Part shown: in pieces, positions 1-8,304 of the stretch | Position numbering within the stretch: the stretch's first letter is position 1 | Layout of the letters: every line of letters begins with the position of its first letter | NCBI GenBank assembly: GCA_945957605.1 | Contig: CAMFLR010000002.1 | Span: forward strand, 296,197-360,196 | Length of the DNA stretch: 64,000 nucleotides | Reading direction: 5' to 3' | DNA from: an uncultured Isosphaeraceae bacterium | Lineage (GTDB): Bacteria > Planctomycetota > Planctomycetia > Isosphaerales > Isosphaeraceae | Program-made: the position numbers and the translations under genes | The notes under the pieces: generated by a model | Told to the model about the DNA's origin: nothing | The model's input: the letters and a program-made list of their open reading frames with translations, nothing else | Databases searched by the model: none

Positions 1-318
1 GAGTCGGGCGGAGATAATCTCACGGCCGTCTTTTCACGAGAGCTGGCCGATAGCTTCATCTTTGTCATCGACGTGGCCGAGGGGGACAAGATCCCCCGCA
101 AAGGGGGGCCGGGCATTTGCAACAGCGACCTGCTACTCATCAACAAGACCGACCTGGCACCCCACGTCGGAGCCGACCTGGAAGTGATGAGACGAGACAG
201 CCTGAGGATGCGGGGAGAACGGCCATTTCTGATGACAAGCCTGCGGCAAAAGGAAGGCATCGACAAGGTAGTTTCCTGGGTTCGAAGCCAGCTCGCATCT
301 TACGCGACGAGCTCCTGA
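1..318 (+). CDS. ureG: Urease accessory GTPase UreG, C-terminal part (5' truncated by window edge)
   Basis: UreG is the SIMIBI-class GTPase that drives GTP-dependent nickel delivery to apo-urease with UreD, UreF and UreE. The frame is open from base 1 and begins inside the family signature ESGGDNL. It continues with [18 protein letters not shown] and the guanine-specificity motif NKTD ([17 protein letters not shown]), all typical of UreG. About 105 residues are visible; the Walker A part must lie upstream of the window. The TGA stop at 316-318 overlaps the proposed CTG start of ureD, as expected for a translationally coupled urease operon. Confidence 0.93.
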   Translation, partial: ESGGDNLTAVFSRELADSFIFVIDVAEGDKIPRKGGPGICNSDLLLINKTDLAPHVGADLEVMRRDSLRMRGERPFLMTSLRQKEGIDKVVSWVRSQLASYATSS

Positions 319-1196
319 ATCCGCCTGAATTCCACGACTTGCTCTCGGCCAACCACCCTGCGGCCCGCGTCGGCGGTGCGCGCGTTGAGCTGGAACTCGC
401 GGGAGAGGAAACACGGCTGGGCGCTGGTTACCAGCAAGTCCCCGTGCGCTTCCTCCCGCCGTTCGCGCTGCCGAACGAGCCTGCGTGTCTGCTCTACCTG
501 ATCAACCTCACCGCCGGTCTCCTCGATGGCGATGGCCATCTCATCGAGGTTCTGGCGAGAGAGGGAACGCGCGCCCTTGTCACTGGGCAGTCGGCTACTC
601 GGGTTCACCCGGCCGTCAAGGGTTTCTCGACCCAGCAGTGGGACGTCGAAGTCGAAAGCGATGCTTGTCTCGTGGTATTACCCGGGCCGGTTATCCCTTA
701 CAAGGAGAGCCGTTATTACCAGCGGGGACGGGTGAGGCTGGCTCCGCGCGCCCGGATGATCTGGGGCGATATCTGGCTTCCAGGCCGCTACGAGCGAGCC
801 GAACTTTCCGAGTTGTTTCAGTTCGAGAGAATTGTCCAGGACTTCGAGGTTCATCGCGAAGGCCGGCTTGTCTATCGCGATCGGTTCGTCTGGAACGGCC
901 CCTGGACGTCCGAGGAAATCGAATGGCATTTCGGACGTCAACTCGCGGCGGCGAGTCTTTTCGTGACCGGCGCAATCGCCGAATCGCTGCCAGCCCCTCC
1001 GCCTGGTTTGGTTCGCTCTGTTTTCCCGCTTGAATCGGGAGACACCTGTCTCCGTTGGTGCGGTGAACCGAGTGCCGTCACGACCGACCTGGTCCAGGTT
1101 GCCCTGAGCCAGGCTGGTCAATGGACGGGAGGAAGCAATGCTCCGCCCTGGCTCGTCGCCTCGGGCAATCTGGCACCAAATCACTGGTTCTTCTGA
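315..1196 (+). CDS. ureD: Urease accessory protein UreD (UreH)
   Basis: UreD is the scaffold that binds apo-urease and recruits UreF and UreG for nickel insertion. Family features in the reading frame include [55 protein letters not shown] and WGDIWLPGR. The start is uncertain. The frame is open far upstream into ureG but has no ATG in the plausible zone. I chose CTG at 315, which overlaps the ureG stop in a CTGA arrangement; TTG at 339 is the alternative. The gene lies directly behind ureG and ends 11 bp before a convergent porin gene. Confidence 0.88.
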   Translation: MNPPEFHDLLSANHPAARVGGARVELELAGEETRLGAGYQQVPVRFLPPFALPNEPACLLYLINLTAGLLDGDGHLIEVLAREGTRALVTGQSATRVHPAVKGFSTQQWDVEVESDACLVVLPGPVIPYKESRYYQRGRVRLAPRARMIWGDIWLPGRYERAELSELFQFERIVQDFEVHREGRLVYRDRFVWNGPWTSEEIEWHFGRQLAAASLFVTGAIAESLPAPPPGLVRSVFPLESGDTCLRWCGEPSAVTTDLVQVALSQAGQWTGGSNAPPWLVASGNLAPNHWFF

Positions 1197-1212
1197 ATTC
1201 GGAGATTCAGAA
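1191..1212. terminator. Hairpin shared by convergent ureD and porin 3' ends
   Basis: A perfect 8-bp inverted repeat, TTCTGAAT at 1191-1198 and ATTCAGAA at 1205-1212, covers both stop codons (ureD TGA at 1194; porin stop at 1207-1209 on the minus strand). Its position between convergent genes suggests a bidirectional terminator. There is no strong U-tract, so this is inferred from position and symmetry. Confidence 0.5.
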
Positions 1213-2529
1213 CTTCATCAGAGTGCTAATTCCGCCGGTCAACTGGCTGAAATGCGTGTGCGCTCCATTGAGGCCATATGCGGGAGCACTCGCGAAGTCG
1301 CCTCGAATCTCGGGACGAAATTCAAGCCATTTGAGTGGGTGCCAGTTGAGGCCGAGAGTGACCTCAGAGTAGTTCGCTCGAACTCCCGTACGAGTTCCGA
1401 ACGCATCGTCGAACCACTCTCCGCGCACGTTGGTATCGAGTTGGGGCGTCAGGTGGAACAGGCCGATCGTGTAAATGCCGTAATAGCCACCATTACCCGA
1501 TGGCGAATTCGCATCCCAGCCCATGTTCGACTGGACGATCTGCGTAAACCTTTCGGTCCAGTTTTGCTGGATGCGGAGCTCAACCATCGTCATGAAAGTC
1601 CCAGCCTGCCCGGGCGCGGCGAAGATCGCGTTTGGTCCTGCGTAGACTGAGCCTGTAAGTCTGGTCTTCTTCTCGTCGGTTAGCCAGTAGTTGACCTGAC
1701 CGATGTAGCAATAAGAGTTATGGCTTCGCAGGGTGAAGAACGTGTTAGCACCAAGAGTCATGCCGTTCCAGATTTCGAGACGATTGGTGGCGTGGAGATT
1801 CGTCAGAAAGCCTGTAAAGGCGCCGTCTTGCGCGTAGAAGAACTGGTAATCGCTGGAATAAAACGGGCGATAGGGGGACAAAAACCCGTTGTAGCCAATG
1901 ATCGAGTTCATGCGGCCAAACTTCACATCCATGCCACCTTCCGTGAGAACAGGAAGGTGTGCCGAGATATACAGGTCGCGAAAATCTTGACCGAAATGCG
2001 TGTTGCCCACCGGGTAACCAATCCCTCCCTTGGGCTGGCCAAGCGCAGCATCTGCACCTGCGAAATACCGGACGTTAAAACCAATATCAAACTGATCCTG
2101 CCGAAGCGGCTTCTGAAAAGTGAAGCCAATCTGGTTGAGCAGGAACTGGTCGCCATAGCGGTTTTGCCTGGGCTGGACAGACAGAGGACCATTACCGCTC
2201 GAGGAGCCGGAATAGCCGCCTTCAACCCAGCCGAAGGACCGAATGTTACTGTCGCCGGTGAGAGATCTCAGGCCTAGTCGATCCATGAGGATATTTACGT
2301 CAGATACCGGCGTGGGACCCAAACGAAAAGCTGGAGCGGTCAGAGAGTCGTCTTCGATGAGCTCGCCCGGGAGAGATTCCGCTTCTAAACCTGTATTTGT
2401 CGGCGCTGGCTGTGGAGCCGCTGCCTCTGGCGGAAGCGGTGGTAAGGGGGCTGCCGCTTCCTGAGCCAGTGTCCTTGCACCTCCGGCACATAGCACCAGC
2501 ATTAGGGCTGCAAAATACATCCATCTCAT
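1207..2529 (-). CDS. Outer-membrane beta-barrel porin, BBP2 (OmpL-like) type
   Basis: A 440-residue protein with an N-terminal signal peptide (hydrophobic run FAALMLVLCAGGARTLAQ), a proline/alanine-rich linker at about residues 24-45, and then alternating aromatic/polar segments typical of a beta-barrel (FGWVEGGYSG, FDIGFNVRYFAGADAA, WLEFRPEIRGDF). It ends in phenylalanine, as outer-membrane barrels often do. The pattern fits the BBP2 family of predicted porins. AGGAGAGGG precedes the ATG. It converges on the urease accessory genes, so uptake of urea or another small nitrogen compound is a plausible inference, but the substrate is not visible in the sequence. Confidence 0.75.
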   Translation of the reverse strand: MRWMYFAALMLVLCAGGARTLAQEAAAPLPPLPPEAAAPQPAPTNTGLEAESLPGELIEDDSLTAPAFRLGPTPVSDVNILMDRLGLRSLTGDSNIRSFGWVEGGYSGSSSGNGPLSVQPRQNRYGDQFLLNQIGFTFQKPLRQDQFDIGFNVRYFAGADAALGQPKGGIGYPVGNTHFGQDFRDLYISAHLPVLTEGGMDVKFGRMNSIIGYNGFLSPYRPFYSSDYQFFYAQDGAFTGFLTNLHATNRLEIWNGMTLGANTFFTLRSHNSYCYIGQVNYWLTDEKKTRLTGSVYAGPNAIFAAPGQAGTFMTMVELRIQQNWTERFTQIVQSNMGWDANSPSGNGGYYGIYTIGLFHLTPQLDTNVRGEWFDDAFGTRTGVRANYSEVTLGLNWHPLKWLEFRPEIRGDFASAPAYGLNGAHTHFSQLTGGISTLMKF

Positions 2530-3081
2530 GGATGTCCCTCTCCTAATATGTAATCAAGAAAGCTTCATGCTTTCTGAACAATCGAAACTTGCAAATGCCG
2601 ATAAACGACACGATCGCTACGAAAGCACCCTTCGGACCATCGTCTTCATCGGCTAGCACCGATCGTTTGCTTAAAAAGCTTCAGAAACCGACATTGCGAA
2701 TAATGAACTTTGGTTCAGAATCGTGTACACAATGGGTATCAGGCTGCAAGAAATCGCTTCGAACGTCCCATCTATGATCGCTCAATTGTATCACTACGAA
2801 AGCGAGCGATGGATTCGCTGACCCAACGTCTTGAATTGAAGATTCTTGTCTGCAATGATCTTAAAGGAAACTTTAGCAATTCTGCTCTTTTCGTCCGCGA
2901 CGCGTCGTAAGTTCTTTCACGCGCAAAGGACAATGCGTCTTCCGCAATTCGATTCGGGAGACTGAGTCAGGTCGGACAACGGCTCCCCTCGTTGTGCCAA
3001 CTGTTCTGTTCGTGCCGAATTAGGCGGGTTGGGATCGTGCCGCCATTCGGCAGGTCGAACAAAATCCCATGAGAGTGACAA
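2530..3081. other. Intergenic region, no gene recognised
   Basis: About 550 bases between the porin and the small secreted protein. Short open frames exist on both strands, but none has a family signature, a good ribosome-binding site or a plausible composition. It presumably carries the divergent promoters of its neighbours; I could not identify -35/-10 boxes with confidence. Confidence 0.5.
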
Positions 3082-3366
3082 ATGACAACACGTTCGAGGC
3101 AGATGGGCAAACGAAGCATCGGAATCGCCATCCTCGCTGGGCTCGCAAGCTTTTCGTTCATCGCGACCTTGAACCACCCGGCGACTGCCGCGCAACAAGC
3201 TGCGGCTCCCCGGTACGTTTATGCGTCGGGTGCACAAGGCGTGCGGTATTACCCCGCTCCAGCAGCTCAAGCCGCGCCTCGCCCTCGCACCGTAGGACCG
3301 GGCGTCCGAAACTGGGCGACGGGCCAGAAGCTGGGGATGCACAAACCGTGGCTACAGGCCCGGTAA
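3082..3366 (+). CDS. Small secreted protein of unknown function
   Basis: A 94-residue protein with a basic N-terminus (TTRSRQMGKRS), a hydrophobic stretch IGIAILAGLASFSFIATL and a likely signal-peptidase site after ATAA (residues about 34-37). The mature part is about 57 residues, rich in Ala, Pro, Tyr and Arg (YYPAPAAQAAPRPR), and probably extended. No enzyme motif is visible. ATG at 3082 is chosen; an in-frame ATG at 3103 is possible. It sits 80 bp upstream of a secreted TPR protein in the same orientation, so the two may be co-transcribed. The function is unknown. Confidence 0.6.
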   Translation: MTTRSRQMGKRSIGIAILAGLASFSFIATLNHPATAAQQAAAPRYVYASGAQGVRYYPAPAAQAAPRPRTVGPGVRNWATGQKLGMHKPWLQAR

Positions 3367-3445
3367 GCCGGCTTTTCCATTGACCAGGACAGCATAACCA
3401 GGGGATAGAATTGTCCGGCTCGAATTGCCGGGGAAGAGGATATCG

Positions 3446-4321
3446 ATGATTCTCAAAGCGAAAGCTTGGTTGGTAGCGACAGCGATGGGGGCTTCCGCCC
3501 TGTTCGGCAGTTCGGCGTTCGCGGAAGACTGGAAAACCCACCACGACGCCGGCTGGAAGGCTTACTCCGAAGGGCAACTCGAGGACGCCGAAAAGGAACT
3601 CAAAGAAGCCCTCGAAGAGGCGAAGAAGTTCGGCGAAGCCGACCCGCGGCTCGCCACGACACTTGATCACCTCGCATGGGTCTACATCTCTGAAGGAAAC
3701 GCCGAAGCCGCAGTTCCGCACGCCAAGTCGGCGTTGGCAATCCGCGAAAAGGCCGCCGGCGAAGCAAGCGCCGATCTCCTGTCCGGCTTGAACACGCTGG
3801 CAAGCGCGTACGACGCCGCCGGCAATTCCGCGGAAGCGAAGGCGTTCTATACGAAAGCTCTGGCCGTCGCCGAGAAGGTCCACGGCGCCGATCACGCACG
3901 CGTGGCCGAAGTTCTCGATAATCTCGCGACCGTCGATCATCTGCTCGGCAACGGCGCAGAGGCTGAAGCATCGTACAAACGAGCGTTAGCAATCCGCGAA
4001 AAGTCCCCCGGCGCGAAGGCCGTCGACCTCGAAGCGACGCTACACAACCTGGGCCTGTTTTACATCGACCAGAAGAAGTACGACGAAGCCGAGCCGTTGC
4101 TGAAGCGTGCTCTCGCGATCGACGAGAAAGAACTTGGTGCAGACCATCCCGAGGTTGCATCGAATCTCGAAGCACTCGGCTGGCTCAAGGTGCTCCAAGA
4201 AAAGCCAGCCGAAGGTGAGGCGCTACTCAAAAAAGCTCTGGCCTTGTACGAGCTTGACCTTGGTAAGGATCATGCTCACACCAAGCGTTGCGCTGAAAAA
4301 CTGAACCAGATCGGCAAGTAA
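3446..4321 (+). CDS. Secreted/periplasmic tetratricopeptide-repeat protein
   Basis: A 291-residue protein. The start is ATG 3446, preceded by GAAGAGGA; an upstream in-frame TTG is less likely. It has an N-terminal signal peptide (AWLVATAMGASALFGSSAFA) and then about six TPR units of the kinesin-light-chain type: EGNAEAAVPHAKSALAIREK, NSAEAKAFYTKALAVAEKV, NGAEAEASYKRALAIREK and KYDEAEPLLKRALAIDEK. HP or ADHAR/ADHPEV turns sit between helices. Such proteins are protein-interaction scaffolds, here outside the cytoplasm. The partner is unknown. It is followed by a hairpin that may end the transcript. Confidence 0.82.
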   Translation: MILKAKAWLVATAMGASALFGSSAFAEDWKTHHDAGWKAYSEGQLEDAEKELKEALEEAKKFGEADPRLATTLDHLAWVYISEGNAEAAVPHAKSALAIREKAAGEASADLLSGLNTLASAYDAAGNSAEAKAFYTKALAVAEKVHGADHARVAEVLDNLATVDHLLGNGAEAEASYKRALAIREKSPGAKAVDLEATLHNLGLFYIDQKKYDEAEPLLKRALAIDEKELGADHPEVASNLEALGWLKVLQEKPAEGEALLKKALALYELDLGKDHAHTKRCAEKLNQIGK

Positions 4322-4339
4322 GCAAACCGCCATTTCAAC

Positions 4340-4375
4340 GGCCGCCTGATTGTCGACTACGGCAAGCAGGCGGCC
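4340..4375 (+). terminator. Hairpin after the TPR gene
   Basis: A perfect 9-bp inverted repeat, GGCCGCCTG (4340-4348) and CAGGCGGCC (4367-4375), starts 19 bp after the TPR stop codon. The loop is 18 nt. No continuous U-run follows, so it could be a terminator or an RNA-stabilising hairpin. Confidence 0.45.
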
Positions 4376-4442
4376 ACATTACGTTCTGTTTACATCTGAC
4401 CTGCTCCCCTTTAGCTGGTGAGAGTGGCATCAGGATCAGGGC

Positions 4443-4637
4443 TTACCGCCGTTGATCTTGAACTGGTTTCGGGCTCGAGGGCAGGTTTCGTCGGGTGCAG
4501 TCGAAGGGCTCAATAACAAGGTCAAACTGGTAACAAGAAAATCATACGGATTTCGGACGGCAAAAGGCGCAAAGCTGGCTCTATTGCATAACCTTGGCCA
4601 CCTACCCGATCCAAGACACATCCACATATTCTGCTAA
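4443..4637 (+). pseudogene. ISL3-family transposase, C-terminal remnant
   Basis: The frame reads LPPLILNWFRARGQVSSG, then AVEGLNNKVKLVTRKSYG and FRTAKGAKLALLHNLGHLP. This is the highly conserved C-terminal end of ISL3-type DDE transposases (final catalytic Glu in GAVEGLNNK, then YGFR). Only about 65 residues remain. The upstream catalytic domain and any terminal inverted repeats are not visible, so this is a dead fragment. It lies just outside the left end of the 54-kb island, a zone that has evidently received insertions more than once. Confidence 0.8.
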
Positions 4638-5013
4638 CGAGGCATATTTAATTTCCACGCGCTTCGCTGCTAGTGCACAACACTCGCCGATCCAGCGGGA
4701 CTGAGCCCGCGAGTTACCCAAGCACTCGTACGGCATTCAGCACTCGAATTACCTAGCCGCTACACTCGTCCGAGGTTAGCGGAAATCGACTTCGCTCCGG
4801 GTCTAGTTAGCGGGCCAAAACAGAGCGGTGCATCCGTGTCGTCGTCACTTTCAGACGCGCCCATCAATGAACTCTTTGCCCTTCGATTGCCCGATGGAAG
4901 CGACGGAAACTGGCGATTATCAAAACGACAACACCCGGCAGTCGTCTAGCCGCAAACCCTTACGCGGGACGGCGTTTGACGCTTCCGGGCCGATGCTGTC
5001 GGAACCTGTCGTA
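4638..5013. other. Intergenic region left of the island, no gene recognised
   Basis: About 375 bases between the transposase remnant and the left attachment repeat. Open frames in this stretch lack family signatures. One of them runs through the tRNA fragment and reads GDGTRTHDLR, the usual artefact of translating a tRNA 3' half. Confidence 0.5.
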
Positions 5014-5059
5014 AGTAGCGGGGACGGGACTCGAACCCATGACCTGCGGATTATGAGAC
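5014..5059. repeat. Left attachment repeat (displaced 3' part of tRNA-Met)
   Basis: A 46-bp block identical, base for base, to 59358-59403. On the minus strand it spells the tRNA-Met sequence from the anticodon arm through the T-arm and acceptor 3' strand (T-loop TTCGAGT), but the 5' half of a tRNA is absent to its right. This is the displaced 3' tRNA fragment expected at the distal end of an element that integrated into tRNA-Met. Identity stops inside the anticodon stem (GAGAC, then A here versus C at the right copy), which places the crossover in the anticodon loop region. Confidence 0.92.
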
Positions 5060-5183
5060 AGCCCAAGGAGCCAGAGGAAAGCCACGTAAACCCTAGCTCC
5101 GACAATACTTTAGCGATTTGCGTACGATTTGCAAGTCATCGCGAACTAATGCAAAAAACTGCAGGATTTTGCGGTATTTCGAA

Positions 5184-5209
5184 TCGAAAGCCGGTAGTAA
5201 TCCGGTAGT
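5184..5209. promoter_or_regulatory. Candidate left arm-type integrase-binding sites
   Basis: TCGAAAGCCGGTAGT at 5184-5198 is followed by a second CCGGTAGT at 5202-5209, an 11-bp period, about one helical turn. The same 15-mer is present in inverted orientation at 59273-59287 inside the right end, where a CCGGTAG also lies beside it. Matched motifs just inside both attachment sites are what arm-type sites of tyrosine recombinases look like. This is inferred from symmetry. Confidence 0.65.
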
Positions 5210-5711
5210 GAACACAAGAACAGACCACTCTCTGCGTCACGGCCGAAGCGAACTCAATCATCGAGACGCCGCCAGCCCTGGTCTTTCACGGCCATTGCCG
5301 AATTGAACCAAGCGCGAGATCGACACGCACGAAGTGCACCGGCAAAGTCACAATCGACGTTGCTGATCGCGTAAACGCTCGAGGAGGGCTTTGCAATTCC
5401 TCTATTCGGACAGAAGCACCTTGAGATTACGCTCACAGCTAGTAATCTCGAAACGGGTACCTTAGAAACTTCAGCAGACGCTGGCTTAGCGTGGTGCGCC
5501 ATACTTGGCACCAATGCCTGTTTTTGTTACGTGGCCCTTGAGTTTTTTTGCCCATAGCGGAACTGGGCCGGTGCGGTCGTTCGAGGACCGCGAACGATCT
5601 CAAGCGTTTCTCGGTGAACGTCTCCGTATACGCGAAGATCGCCGAAGACAAAGATCCACGAGCTGCGAAACCATTGGGTGACGCCGGCTCTGGGAGAATA
5701 AGGGGCGGATA
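5210..5711. other. Left-end non-coding region of the island
   Basis: About 500 bases with no convincing gene. Short frames on both strands lack a ribosome-binding site and family features. It presumably holds the promoter of the gene at 5712. Confidence 0.45.
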
Positions 5712-6410
5712 ATGAACCCAATATACAGCGAAGTTCCTCGATTCGTCGCTTTGACGCCGCCAAAGAGATTGGAACCTCTTCGACTTGATGACATCGAATC
5801 TGAGCTTCTACTGCCGCATCCACCAGGAACGGGCGTTATCGACGGCACCAACGATACTTGGGGGGGCATGTACTTTCATACAAAGCAAAACCGATGGATT
5901 CGTGCTTGGATCGATCAGAACGAGAAAGCTGATATTAATACGCTGGTAGAGGTGTCACCGGGTGAAGTAGCGGAAGCATTTGGCAAGTATTATAACCGGC
6001 AAAGACGACAGGGCTGGCCGATCGAGATTGCACTCAACCTTTTCCCCCATGCACTTCGCGAGTTGCTCGCTGGCAAGCCTCTCTTCGCAGAGCTTTACAG
6101 TGCTCTCACGAATTCAACTCCAGCGAATGCCGACGCTCCTGTCCTCCCCAGACCGAACTGGAATTCGAACGCGCGACCTCGCTTATTGACTTATGGTGAT
6201 GCAGTTTGTCGGGAATACCGTCGGCCAGCCCCAAATCAGTTCAAGGTCCTTGATGCGCTTCACTCGAAGAATTGGGAAGAGTGGGCTCAGGTTAGCTTGC
6301 GCGCGGAGCAATTGAGCCAGACAGTCCGCGACATGAATGAAGAATTAGTGCGGAATTGCCCGATCCGATTCAAATCCAATGATAAGAATGCCGGCTGGGG
6401 AACGATCTGA
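5712..6410 (+). CDS. Hypothetical protein, first gene of the island
   Basis: A 232-residue protein with no family I can name. The start is ATG with AAGGGG about 8 bases upstream. The N-terminal half is mixed alpha/beta with aromatic clusters (GVIDGTNDTWGGMYFH, NRWIRAWIDQNE). The middle has LVEVSPGEVAEAFGKYYNRQ and IEIALNLFPHALRELLAG. The C-terminal 60 residues are charged and probably helical (WEEWAQVSLRAEQLSQTV). There is no signal peptide or membrane segment. It is the first plus-strand gene inside the left end, 430 bp before the DUF1580 gene. The stretch near 6150-6180 resembles a tRNA T-arm read on the minus strand, but it is inside this open frame. Function unknown. Confidence 0.6.
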   Translation: MNPIYSEVPRFVALTPPKRLEPLRLDDIESELLLPHPPGTGVIDGTNDTWGGMYFHTKQNRWIRAWIDQNEKADINTLVEVSPGEVAEAFGKYYNRQRRQGWPIEIALNLFPHALRELLAGKPLFAELYSALTNSTPANADAPVLPRPNWNSNARPRLLTYGDAVCREYRRPAPNQFKVLDALHSKNWEEWAQVSLRAEQLSQTVRDMNEELVRNCPIRFKSNDKNAGWGTI

Positions 6411-6533
6411 GAATAGCGATCTCCCAAACTCCCGAGATCTCCCGCGAACTCCTCGTTCTAACTCCCGTCTGTTCTTGTTCTGATGTCTTTCGGTGCCGAA
6501 CACTTCAGTTCTAACCGAGTGACTCGTCTAATG

Positions 6534-6866
6534 ATCGATGCTTCGACCGAATCTCTTCTGACCTTGGCCCAAGCGGCCGACGAACTCCCGCGACGCAGGC
6601 GGGGACGAAAGGCTTCGTGCTCCACGCTCTACCGCTGGTCGTCAGCGGGATGCCGAGGCGTGCTGCTCGAAACGATCCAGATTGGCGGGAGCCGCTGCAC
6701 TTCCCGCGAAGCGCTCCAACGGTTCTTTGAGCGTCTTACATCGCCGACGCAGGCTGGCACGACGTGCGTTCCAACTCGCGCAACGGTTTCGACGGTCCGG
6801 ACGACGACACAGCGGCAACGCGCTGCAGCGGAAGCCGCCCGAAAACTCGCGGCCGCGGGCGCGTGA
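6534..6866 (+). CDS. DUF1580 protein, predicted small DNA-binding/excisionase-like protein
   Basis: A 110-residue protein starting MIDASTESLLTLAQAADELP. It continues with RRRRGRKASCSTLYRWSSAG and ETIQIGGSRCTSREALQRFF. This is the pattern of the planctomycete DUF1580 family, built like a MerR/excisionase winged helix: helix-turn-helix around AQAADELP...STLYRW, then a wing and a final helix. The C-terminal 40 residues are Thr/Ala/Arg-rich. An in-frame ATG at 6483 would add 17 residues, but the family normally begins at the MID motif. DUF1580 genes often accompany planctomycete integrases, so a role as recombination directionality factor or repressor of the island is plausible but not shown. Confidence 0.72.
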   Translation: MDASTESLLTLAQAADELPRRRRGRKASCSTLYRWSSAGCRGVLLETIQIGGSRCTSREALQRFFERLTSPTQAGTTCVPTRATVSTVRTTTQRQRAAAEAARKLAAAGA

Positions 6867-7170
6867 GCGCCTTCCCTGTACGGCGGCAGCCCACCGGCGC
6901 GCTGATCTCCCGTTCGACCAGAAGCCGCTTTCCAGCAAAACGGCACGGTGCAGCGCGAGGCCATCCCGCAGTCCGTTCGGTGACACGTCGCGCAGCAAAA
7001 ACTCGCGCGTCGTCAGTCGAACAATATCCGAACGCAGGAAGCTTCGGATAAAGGCAGATTTAGGGTCCCCCGGCTGAATTGGATCGAGCCAGGGGTAAAG
7101 AGAGGCTGACGGAGTAGAAGTCCGCCAGCCTCACGAGCATTCACCAAGTTTTACATCAGGTGATCTTCCA
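6867..7170. other. Intergenic region with a strong hairpin (7102-7132)
   Basis: About 300 bases without a supported gene. Near its end, GAGGCTG-A-CGGA (7102-7113) pairs with TCCG-C-CAGCCTC (7121-7132) around a 7-nt loop, an 11-bp stem with one mismatch. There is no U-tract. It lies 39 bp before the ATG of the next gene, so it may be a 5'-UTR regulatory hairpin or a protein-binding site. Confidence 0.45.
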
Positions 7171-8304
7171 ATGTCTGAGGCTACCCAAGCTTTTGATGGC
7201 GGTCAACAACGTGATCTCGGCGACCAGTCTCCGATCCAGGACGCAAGTAATTCGCCCGTCCCGCTCCTGGGCGATTCCAGCGCAGTTGCAGCGTCGAGCG
7301 CGGCTGACTCCGCGAAAGAATCAAGCATCGTGCCGGCTTCGACGGCAACGAACGAAAGCCAATCCCCTCCCCCGACGCGATCCTCACGCGCCCAGGAGAA
7401 CGACACTAGATTGACCCACGCTCAGCGACTCGCTGCTGCACGAGCCCGTATGAAGGCAGACAACAATTCCTCGTCAACCGAAGCACGTCCATCAACGGAC
7501 TCGACCGTGGCGCCGTCAGCCCAGCAGGATCTGCGGTTTGACAACGAGCACCCGTCGCAGAGCCAATTGCACGCAGGTCAAAATCCCACCACGCGTGAGC
7601 CCGGAGCCGCTTCCGAGACCCCAGCGCTCAACTTGCCGCCAGTGACGAATTCGATCCGCCTGCATGGAATGAGCGGCCGAGATCCACGCACCACCTCGGC
7701 TGCGCCGGCCGCAGATATTAGAACGATTTTCGGCGGTCCGTCTTCCGAGAGCTCGCCCGACCAAGTCTGCCCACCGATTTTCCGTCTCAGCCAAGACTCA
7801 AGGCTTGCAGTTGTTTTCACAATCCAAGCGCTGCCGGTTTCGCTTCACTATCTGACGAAGCCCGGGGGGACTGGAACGGAAGGCGAGTACATCCACTGCA
7901 ACGGCGAGCAGTGCCTGCTCTGTCAGCTCGGCCGACCGGCGAATCGATTTGCGCTCCTGCCGATCGTGAGCCTGATGGAGCGCCGGATCGCTACTCTTCC
8001 GATCAGGATCAGCTACGATTCGACCTCCCTTTACGCCATGCTCCAGGAGACTCTGGACATGGTTGCTGACGGTGTTCTCAGGCTGGTTGACCTGAGAAAG
8101 GTCGGCAGATACGACTTCCAAGTTTCGAGCCGTGAGCTTCCGCCACGCGCGTGGCAACCTCACAGGCTGATCGCCGATTTCACGCGACGCTTCGAGCAAG
8201 GTCACATCGAACTGGGTCGAATCTATCGCCAGGTTGAGAACTCTGCGCTCGCCACGCTCCCCCAGATCGCTGAAGAAATGGGCTACCGGGGGATCACACT
8301 CTGA
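7171..8304 (+). CDS. Candidate zinc-binding single-stranded-DNA-binding protein
   Basis: A 377-residue protein. Residues 1-190 are low-complexity, rich in Ser, Ala, Pro, Gln and Thr, and probably disordered. Residues 195-377 form a folded domain with a beta-rich start (RLAVVFTIQALPVSLHYL). A His-Cys-x4-Cys-x2-Cys cluster follows (HCNGEQCLLC, residues 242-251), then NRFALLPIVSL. A Cys cluster inside a beta-rich domain ahead of LLP recalls phage gp32-type ssDNA-binding proteins, but this is an analogy, not a confirmed family match. It precedes and overlaps by 1 nt (TGATG) a helicase gene and lies two genes before a DNA polymerase, which supports a replication role. AGGTG precedes the ATG. Confidence 0.5.
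   Translation: MSEATQAFDGGQQRDLGDQSPIQDASNSPVPLLGDSSAVAASSAADSAKESSIVPASTATNESQSPPPTRSSRAQENDTRLTHAQRLAAARARMKADNNSSSTEARPSTDSTVAPSAQQDLRFDNEHPSQSQLHAGQNPTTREPGAASETPALNLPPVTNSIRLHGMSGRDPRTTSAAPAADIRTIFGGPSSESSPDQVCPPIFRLSQDSRLAVVFTIQALPVSLHYLTKPGGTGTEGEYIHCNGEQCLLCQLGRPANRFALLPIVSLMERRIATLPIRISYDSTSLYAMLQETLDMVADGVLRLVDLRKVGRYDFQVSSRELPPRAWQPHRLIADFTRRFEQGHIELGRIYRQVENSALATLPQIAEEMGYRGITL

Noticed and set aside
4828-5208. Open frame spanning the left attachment repeat (contains GDGTRTHDLR)
   Set aside because: That peptide is the usual false translation of a tRNA 3' half; there is no ribosome-binding site or family match.
6150-6190. tRNA-like T-arm inside the gene at 5712-6410 (minus strand GTTCGAAT)
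   Set aside because: The flanking stem halves do not pair and no anticodon or acceptor arms are present. It lies within an open coding frame, so it is probably chance or a very old fragment.
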